Positions 58,312 to 64,000 of a stretch of 64,000 bases of DNA are shown here, piece after piece. The position numbers and the translations under genes are program-made. The DNA is from Fuerstiella sp. GTDB taxonomy: Bacteria > Planctomycetota > Planctomycetia > Planctomycetales > Planctomycetaceae. The stretch's first letter is position 1, and each line of letters opens with the position of its first letter. The stretch is taken from positions 1 through 64,000 of the forward strand of contig JAQWOH010000010.1 of assembly GCA_029245955.1 (NCBI GenBank), in the 5' to 3' direction. The notes under the pieces are model-generated. The model saw only the letters and a program-made list of their open reading frames with translations. It was not told the origin of the DNA and did no database searches.

Positions 58312-59604
58312 CTACACCACTGCTCGTACTGCCGACGCCAGACGCTGTATGCCCTCACGGATTCCGTCATTGTCAAGCACACCGTAACTTAGCCGCATCT
58401 GGTTTCGAGGCCGCTGATTCCAGTCTGACGGGTAACACAGCTCTCCTGGCACGTACATAACTTTGTCCGTATGAGTTGCCCGTTTGAACAGATCACTGTC
58501 GAAGCCCGTGGGTACGTGATCCGGAAGCGTCATCCATACGTACAGTCCTCCATTCGGATGCAGCCACGAGACGCCGGGAACATCAGAAAAGAACTGATCT
58601 GCAGCTGCCAGCATGGCGTCACGCTTGCCTTTGTAGCTTTGCTGCAGGCGCGACACGTGCTGTCGATAAGCTCCGGACTGCAGCACACTGGCCACGACAT
58701 TCTGACTAAAATGTCCGGACCCGAAATCTTCGTTGCACTTGAGATCAAATACCGGTTTGATCAGCTGCTGTGGCAGCACGCTGACTCCGACCCGCAGACC
58801 TGGCGAAAAGCTCTTTGAGAACGTTTGCGACAGGATCACGTGCTGTCGATCGTCATCGTGCTGTTGATCATACGAGAAAATACTCGGCAGGACCGGCCCG
58901 TCATAGTGCAGCTCCCGATAGGCAGCATCTTCCAGCAGAAAGACATGCTGACTGTCTGACCATTTTCGCACGACGTCCAGCAGTCGAGGTCGTCGCTCGG
59001 CGCTGACCGAGATACCGGCCGGGTTGTCATGATAGCTGACGACATAGACCAGTTTGACTCTGTGCAGCTGACCCTCGTCACTCAGTCGTTGCAGTTCAGC
59101 GTCCAGTGCATCCGGACACATGCCGTTTTCGTCCGTGGTGACAGGAATGGCGTTAGCGCCAACCCCGTCCAGTACGCCCAGATAGACGAAGTACGTGGGG
59201 GCTGCCACAAGGCAGATATCGCCGGGATTGAACAGCGCCTGCGATACCAGCAGCAGCAACTGCTGCGAACCGGTCGTCAGTACGATGCGATCCAGCGACA
59301 GCGATGTTCTGTGGTTTGAGTCCCCTTCGAGTTCAGCAAGATAATTCCGAAACACCTCACGCAGGCTGTCAGAACCTGGTGTCGTGCCGTATTGCAGAGT
59401 TGATTTACCAGCTGATGCACTCATCAGCTCTGCCGTGGTCTGGCGAACAAGTTCCACAGGAAGCGTTTCCGGATCCACGAAGCCAGCGGCCAGAGAAAGG
59501 CAGTCAGCGTTCTCGATCCCCTGCTGCATTAAGTATCCAATGGCCTGCGCCGAAGCTCGGTCTGCCATGGATGCGGGTTGAAACTGTGTGTCGGTTGCTG
59601 ACAC
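58312..59604 (-). CDS. PLP-dependent aminotransferase (class I/II, LysN/2-aminoadipate-type)
   Basis: Fold-type I aminotransferase (430 aa). LQYGTTPGSDSLREVFRNYL is the N-terminal signature of the MocR-like/2-aminoadipate transaminase group. PLP lysine in LSQTFSKSFSPGLRVGV, and a C-terminal NGGLYVWMTLP. GTG 59604 is chosen because AAGGA lies eight bases upstream and homology starts shortly after; the open frame reaches 59685. It may act on aromatic or alpha-aminoadipate-like substrates; specificity unknown. Six bases separate it from dnaE2. Confidence 0.88.
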   Translation of the reverse strand: MSATDTQFQPASMADRASAQAIGYLMQQGIENADCLSLAAGFVDPETLPVELVRQTTAELMSASAGKSTLQYGTTPGSDSLREVFRNYLAELEGDSNHRTSLSLDRIVLTTGSQQLLLLVSQALFNPGDICLVAAPTYFVYLGVLDGVGANAIPVTTDENGMCPDALDAELQRLSDEGQLHRVKLVYVVSYHDNPAGISVSAERRPRLLDVVRKWSDSQHVFLLEDAAYRELHYDGPVLPSIFSYDQQHDDDRQHVILSQTFSKSFSPGLRVGVSVLPQQLIKPVFDLKCNEDFGSGHFSQNVVASVLQSGAYRQHVSRLQQSYKGKRDAMLAAADQFFSDVPGVSWLHPNGGLYVWMTLPDHVPTGFDSDLFKRATHTDKVMYVPGELCYPSDWNQRPRNQMRLSYGVLDNDGIREGIQRLASAVRAVV

Positions 59605-59702
59605 GGACCGATTCCTTTTCTGCAGTCGAGAAATACTTCTGAGTCGGACTCTGCGGAGATGCAGGGGCTCTGATGCCGACGGCAAGATGCTATGGCCGAC
59701 GG

Positions 59703-62700
59703 TCAGTCGGCGGAACCCCGGGCGGCGGTCGCATTAGCAACTTCGCGGAAGTACATTCGAATTAAAGCCTGGTACTCGCTGTCGCGACTGGCTGCCACGC
59801 CGTCAGATGTTTCGGTGTCCAACTCTTCATTCAGCTGACCCCAGTTGCGCGAACCAGCCATTCCACCGGCGGCATCAGGCACCAGACCGTCCCACATCGA
59901 TACGTTACCCATTGCGTCTCGACCGGCCGTCGATGGTTGAGAACCATCAGACATCTGTCCCGGATTGAACTGTTCAGGCAGCGCCTGCTCTGCGGCCTGA
60001 GCCAGTTGTTGAGCTGCGTCAGACAACTGCTGAGATCCGGTGGGCTGCCCCTGTTGCCCCTCGCTGCCCGGTGACGGCTGACCGTCCTGTCCCTGTTGAT
60101 CGCCCTGCGATGGTTGCCCCGACGGTTGGCCTTCGCCGGCTGCAGCCTGATCGCCCTGCGATGGTTGCCCCTGTTCCCCCTGTGCTGCCTGCTCAGACGA
60201 TTGATCTGAGTGCTGCGACTCGCCGTCCTGTTCGGACGACTGCTGCATGGCCTGAGCTGCCTGTTGCAGATCCTGCAGCGCCTCGGCGACGCTCTCACCG
60301 ACTTCGGTCGGCACGGGTGATGGTTGATCGTTTGGTTGCTGTCCGGCCTGTTCGGCCAGTTCAGCCAGTCGATTCAGCTGCGTCTCAGTATCGCGCCCGG
60401 ACTCGACGGCATTCTGCAGTTCCCCCTGTTGCAGCTGTGAAGTTGCGTGACGGCTTTCCTGCCGGGCCGCACCGGCTGCCTGCTGGGCTTCCTGAGTCTG
60501 CTGGCCTTCCTGCTGCATTGCCAGTTCCGGAAGATTCAGACGCTCCGCAAGATCGCCCAGTTGCTGCGGTAATTGAGCTGTCTGTTGAGCGATGTCCTGT
60601 TGTGACTGCTTCTGTGCGGCCGACTGTGACGCATCGTCCTGCTGAAGTCGGTCTACGATGTCAGCCATGCGACGCAGCTCGTTGCTCATGTCCTGTGTCT
60701 GCTGACGTTGATCCTGCTGATCGGGATTGCTCAACTGCTGAGAGGTCTGATTTGCCGTGTCGGAGGCCTGGCGCAGCTGTTCGGCCGATCTGGCGAACCG
60801 ACCGGCCGACGCCTCTTCATGTCCCTGTTGAGCGCTGCCTGCCGTCTGGTCAGCTGTCTGGCGCGCTTCATCGCTGGCGGACGCATCGGTCTGTATCCCG
60901 TCTGACACCTCCGCGGCAGCTTCCGCCAGTTGGTCCAGCCGTTCCAGCAGATCACGTACCGGACCGTCCTGCTGTTCGCCGGATGGAAGCTGATCCGGAT
61001 CTGTCACGGCAGATTGTGCCTCTGACGATGCCGCGTCGGTCTGCGGCGCTGCGGTATTGCGATCTTCACGCAGCTGCTGAAGCTGATCACTGATCTGTTC
61101 CAGTCGGTCTGCCAGCCTGGCGGATTGTTCGGCCGCCGCCTGGCGCTGATTCGTCTGCTGAGGTGAATCGGCCTGAGGTTCGTTGTCGGGCGTATCGTTG
61201 TCATTGGCTGCATCTTTGCCCTTAGCCGGAGCTGCCAGTTCACGTTCTGCCGTCTGCAGTTCTGCCGCGACTTCAATGGCGTTTTGCTGAGGGACTGCCA
61301 GATTGCCGCGTCTCAGTTCTCTGGCGGCGGCTTCAAGTTTGTCGACGTCGGCTGCTGTGGCGGGTTTGTTCAGCTTCTTCATTTGCTCGTTGAGCCCGGT
61401 CGTCTCCTGGCGGACCTGTTCCAGGTCTTTGGCCAGTTGCCGTGTCTCACGACTGACCTGCTGAGCTTCTTCATCGACTCCGGTTGCTACGCGGTGCTGT
61501 TGTTCTGCCAGCTCGCGGGCCTGCTGCGCCAGTTCTGTCAGCTGCTCGCGCTGAGCTCGCTGGGCAGAATCCAGCAGCTCCGGCTGTTCCTGCAATAACT
61601 GCCCCAGTTCTGCACTCAGTTGCTGTCGTTCTGCGTTAAGTTCCTGTTGTCGCTGCTCAAGTTGCTGCTGCCACTGCTGTTCGCTCATGTCTTCCAGACG
61701 CCGCGCAGGGTCTTTGCGGTCCTGATCGAGTTGTTCTGCATCATTGGCCAGTTGTTGGGCATCGATCGCCAGGCGATTAAGTTCTGCCAGGTCCTGTTCC
61801 AGCAGTGCGGTTTCTTCGATCTTTGCAATTTCAGCCTGCAGCTCGCGGCGGATATCTTCCAGCGTGTTGGCCGATTCCTGCAACTGCTGTGGTACTTCAC
61901 TTCGATTCAGTTTCGTGGCGGCGTCCAGCATTTCGGGCACGTCGTCACGGATCTGTTCGCCCAGATCCTGCAATTTCACAGCAGATTCCTGCATCATGGG
62001 GTGGGTGGCGACTTCCTCGGCCAGCTGGTCCAGGATGCGGCCCTGTTGCTGTTCCTTTTCGCTTAGTCTCTGTGTCTGTTCCCTGGCTGAATCGTCCCAC
62101 GCCCTGTGTGCATTCTCTCCCAGTTCGCTGGCTTTCTTCGCGTCTTTGTCCAGCTGCTGTTCCAGTGTCTTCAGAGCGTCGATCAGTTCTTTGGTTTCCT
62201 GTTCCAGTGCCCTCGCTCCCGCCGCTTTTGCATTGTCGTCAACGCGAATCGTGAATTCATTCGACCAGACTTCCTGAGGTCCTGGTTCCGGCCGTTCGTC
62301 AGCGACACGCACACGCAACATGACCGTGTCACCCGAGGCGACTTCGAAGTCTGTCAGCTTCAGGCGGAAACCGTATGTGACTTCAGAGGCGCCGTGATCA
62401 AGGTCGATTGCGGGAATGATCTTTGTAACGCCTTCATTCTGCCGGTAATGCAGTTCCAGCTCGCCGATACCGATGTCGTCAATACTGAATACATTGACGG
62501 GAATGATGTCGTCGGGACGAAACCGATCACCGTCACTAATTCCGGAAACCGTCACTTCCGGAGGGCGATCGTACACCACCTGAATTCGGCGATCCGGCTC
62601 TGACGGATTCGTCAATCTGAATTCGTCGATGACTTCGAAGACAAAGTCCCCACCGACATCAGCCGTCATTGTAAATACGGCCGCCGTCCCGTCAGGCGTC

Positions 62701-63893
62701 AGGGCACCCTCCACATGCGTGGCCAGTGGTTCCACAGGATCGACAAGTCCAGCCAGCGGATCTTCATCAGGAATTTCTTCTCCGGTGACATTATCGAACT
62801 CGCGGTCCATCAATTCCGTCTCATTCAGTGGTCGTTGATCGCGCGCGATCCACAACAACGTTGCACTTGAGACCGGCTTGTTGAACTCCAGCAGTATCTC
62901 CAGCGTGCTGCGTTCGAAGACACTCATTTCTCCCAGCATGCCATCAAATCGTTCCACGGCACGGCCTGTGTAAACCGGTGGTGTTGCTGTCATCACAGCC
63001 AGCTGAATTTCGGGCGCGTCGACAACGCTGATGGTGAACAATTCCGTTCTGACGCCGCCACCCACAACACGGAACCGCACGTCTTTCGCAATTCTTGAAA
63101 TCTCGGCGATATAGGCACCGCCGATTTCATCAAAGGTCATCGGCAGCGATTCGGTATGACCGGTGGCAGCGGTGAGCCGCAGTTCCACCTGTTCCGGTCG
63201 AACGCCTGCGTTGTCTGTTCTCCATCCGGGAGTTGCTGCGATACTGACATTAGCTCCGCGAGCCACCGTCCTGTTTCCGTCAGCAACATTAAAATGCAGA
63301 TTGCCGGCTGTCTCCAGATTGGCGTATGGCGTGATCATTCGCCGCATCAGCAGTTGAGAGCGTGACGGCCAGAGCAGCAGCGGAAGCAGTGCCCCGACAA
63401 GCAGGGCCGCCGCAACGCCACAGCGTTTTCGAGCACTGTTGTTGTTTACCACTTCGCGGAACTCGATTTGTCCCAGTTGAGCTGCTACCTGATCACGCAG
63501 GCGTCCTCGCATGACAGCAGACCCGGATTCGCCGACGGTGGCTTCCGGACGTTCGACTGAGATCAGTGTTGCCAGACTTTCGTTAAGGTCCGGACACGAC
63601 AGGTCAATCGCGGCTCCCAATTCCGTTTCCGATACGTTCGTATTCAATGGAGCAACCATGAACTTCCACCCGGCCCAGCTACTGATCAGACAAAAACTGA
63701 ACAGCAGAACGGCCCGGACAGTCGCCGGAAGTCCGATCAGATAATCCAGTGCCGTGGCAGTCAGGAGGTAGGTAATCACGACAATCAGCAGGGTTGCGGT
63801 TCCGGTTAACAGAGTGTGCCGAACAATCTGGCGGCGGCATCGGCTCAGCAGTTGACCGACCTCCGGATTCTCTGTCAAAGTTGCTGATGACAT
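59703..63893 (-). CDS. Giant membrane protein with Gln-rich coiled-coil C-terminus
   Basis: A 1396-aa protein from ATG 63893. Two transmembrane helices near 27-77 (LLTGTATLLIVVITYLLT; AVLLFSFCLISSWAGW) and one near 160. A beta-rich region at about 200-580 ends with Ig-like segments (VTVSGISDGDRF, SGDTVMLRVRVADE). From about 590 it is mostly Gln/Glu-rich coiled coil (EQQQGRILDQLAEEV...), passing into low-complexity GQPSQGDQ repeats. The layout recalls DUF4175-type proteins, but this is a weak match. It may be a large cell-envelope scaffold. The frame is open to 63983 without a better signal. Confidence 0.83.
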   Translation of the reverse strand: MSSATLTENPEVGQLLSRCRRQIVRHTLLTGTATLLIVVITYLLTATALDYLIGLPATVRAVLLFSFCLISSWAGWKFMVAPLNTNVSETELGAAIDLSCPDLNESLATLISVERPEATVGESGSAVMRGRLRDQVAAQLGQIEFREVVNNNSARKRCGVAAALLVGALLPLLLWPSRSQLLMRRMITPYANLETAGNLHFNVADGNRTVARGANVSIAATPGWRTDNAGVRPEQVELRLTAATGHTESLPMTFDEIGGAYIAEISRIAKDVRFRVVGGGVRTELFTISVVDAPEIQLAVMTATPPVYTGRAVERFDGMLGEMSVFERSTLEILLEFNKPVSSATLLWIARDQRPLNETELMDREFDNVTGEEIPDEDPLAGLVDPVEPLATHVEGALTPDGTAAVFTMTADVGGDFVFEVIDEFRLTNPSEPDRRIQVVYDRPPEVTVSGISDGDRFRPDDIIPVNVFSIDDIGIGELELHYRQNEGVTKIIPAIDLDHGASEVTYGFRLKLTDFEVASGDTVMLRVRVADERPEPGPQEVWSNEFTIRVDDNAKAAGARALEQETKELIDALKTLEQQLDKDAKKASELGENAHRAWDDSAREQTQRLSEKEQQQGRILDQLAEEVATHPMMQESAVKLQDLGEQIRDDVPEMLDAATKLNRSEVPQQLQESANTLEDIRRELQAEIAKIEETALLEQDLAELNRLAIDAQQLANDAEQLDQDRKDPARRLEDMSEQQWQQQLEQRQQELNAERQQLSAELGQLLQEQPELLDSAQRAQREQLTELAQQARELAEQQHRVATGVDEEAQQVSRETRQLAKDLEQVRQETTGLNEQMKKLNKPATAADVDKLEAAARELRRGNLAVPQQNAIEVAAELQTAERELAAPAKGKDAANDNDTPDNEPQADSPQQTNQRQAAAEQSARLADRLEQISDQLQQLREDRNTAAPQTDAASSEAQSAVTDPDQLPSGEQQDGPVRDLLERLDQLAEAAAEVSDGIQTDASASDEARQTADQTAGSAQQGHEEASAGRFARSAEQLRQASDTANQTSQQLSNPDQQDQRQQTQDMSNELRRMADIVDRLQQDDASQSAAQKQSQQDIAQQTAQLPQQLGDLAERLNLPELAMQQEGQQTQEAQQAAGAARQESRHATSQLQQGELQNAVESGRDTETQLNRLAELAEQAGQQPNDQPSPVPTEVGESVAEALQDLQQAAQAMQQSSEQDGESQHSDQSSEQAAQGEQGQPSQGDQAAAGEGQPSGQPSQGDQQGQDGQPSPGSEGQQGQPTGSQQLSDAAQQLAQAAEQALPEQFNPGQMSDGSQPSTAGRDAMGNVSMWDGLVPDAAGGMAGSRNWGQLNEELDTETSDGVAASRDSEYQALIRMYFREVANATAARGSAD

Positions 63894-64000
63894 GAACGTG
63901 CGCTCCGGAGTTCTTTCGTCTGATTCTGGCGTATCTGGAATTTCATCGTTTCTGAAACCGACAAAGCCACATGGACTCGCCACTATGGCCCACAGTGTTG

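Noticed and set aside
60071-61093. 340-residue plus-strand open frame opposite the Gln-rich coiled-coil protein
   Set aside because: It is a composition shadow: CAG/GAA-rich codons on the other strand leave few stops. The product is Pro/Arg/Ala low complexity without homology.

Overview
The window is a gene-dense chromosomal segment of a planctomycete (Planctomycetota, most likely order Planctomycetales). The evidence is lineage-typical families: two PSCyt/PSD1 (DUF1549/DUF1553) plus DUF1501 gene pairs, several exported sulfatases, Tat-signal Gfo/Idh/MocA and sugar-isomerase-like proteins, a surface protein with an LEPR-type N-terminal signature, and large PQQ-propeller proteins. Species cannot be named from this sequence alone. 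No rRNA, tRNA, CRISPR array, phage or complete insertion sequence was recognised.

Layout. 0-5 kb: F1 part of the ATP synthase operon (atpA-atpG-atpD-atpC) and a small unknown gene. 5-12 kb: an exported M19-dipeptidase-like protein lacking the usual first metal ligands, an 0.8 kb stretch without a gene but with a perfect 15-bp hairpin, then on the minus strand a cysteine desulfurase coupled to a Tat-exported TIM-barrel protein, and a zinc-ribbon membrane protein. 12-16.6 kb: a five-repeat Fn3-like surface protein, then ilvH and ilvC. 16.6-26 kb: a sulfatase fused to an SGNH hydrolase, trpE overlapping holB, a DMFA2-like secreted protein, a DUF3859-like gene bracketed by two REP-like palindromic elements, then eda and purU.

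26-36 kb (minus strand): a DUF1501/PSD1 pair, an MFS transporter, a secreted RGG-rich protein with a good terminator, a CobW-type GTPase and a thioredoxin/CxxCH/PDZ protein. 36-50 kb: an exported catabolic region with an esterase-SMP-30 fusion, a propeller-Rossmann-propeller-malectin giant, two Gfo/Idh/MocA proteins and two arylsulfatases. Mixed among them are three decayed genes (sulfatase, serine hydrolase, universal stress protein). 50.7-55 kb: the second PSD1/DUF1501 pair. 55-64 kb: an aminotransferase-dnaE2 pair and a 1.4-kresidue Gln-rich coiled-coil membrane protein.

How the parts work together (inference): the exported sulfatases, esterases, propellers and haem-motif proteins suit degradation of sulfated or acylated polysaccharides in the expanded planctomycete periplasm. 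The oxidoreductases, sugar isomerase, KDPG aldolase and MFS porter could handle the released sugars. The pseudogenes suggest recent loss of part of this repertoire. No clear new defence or mobile system was found. The most unusual items are domain fusions, the palindromic elements and the decaying genes.
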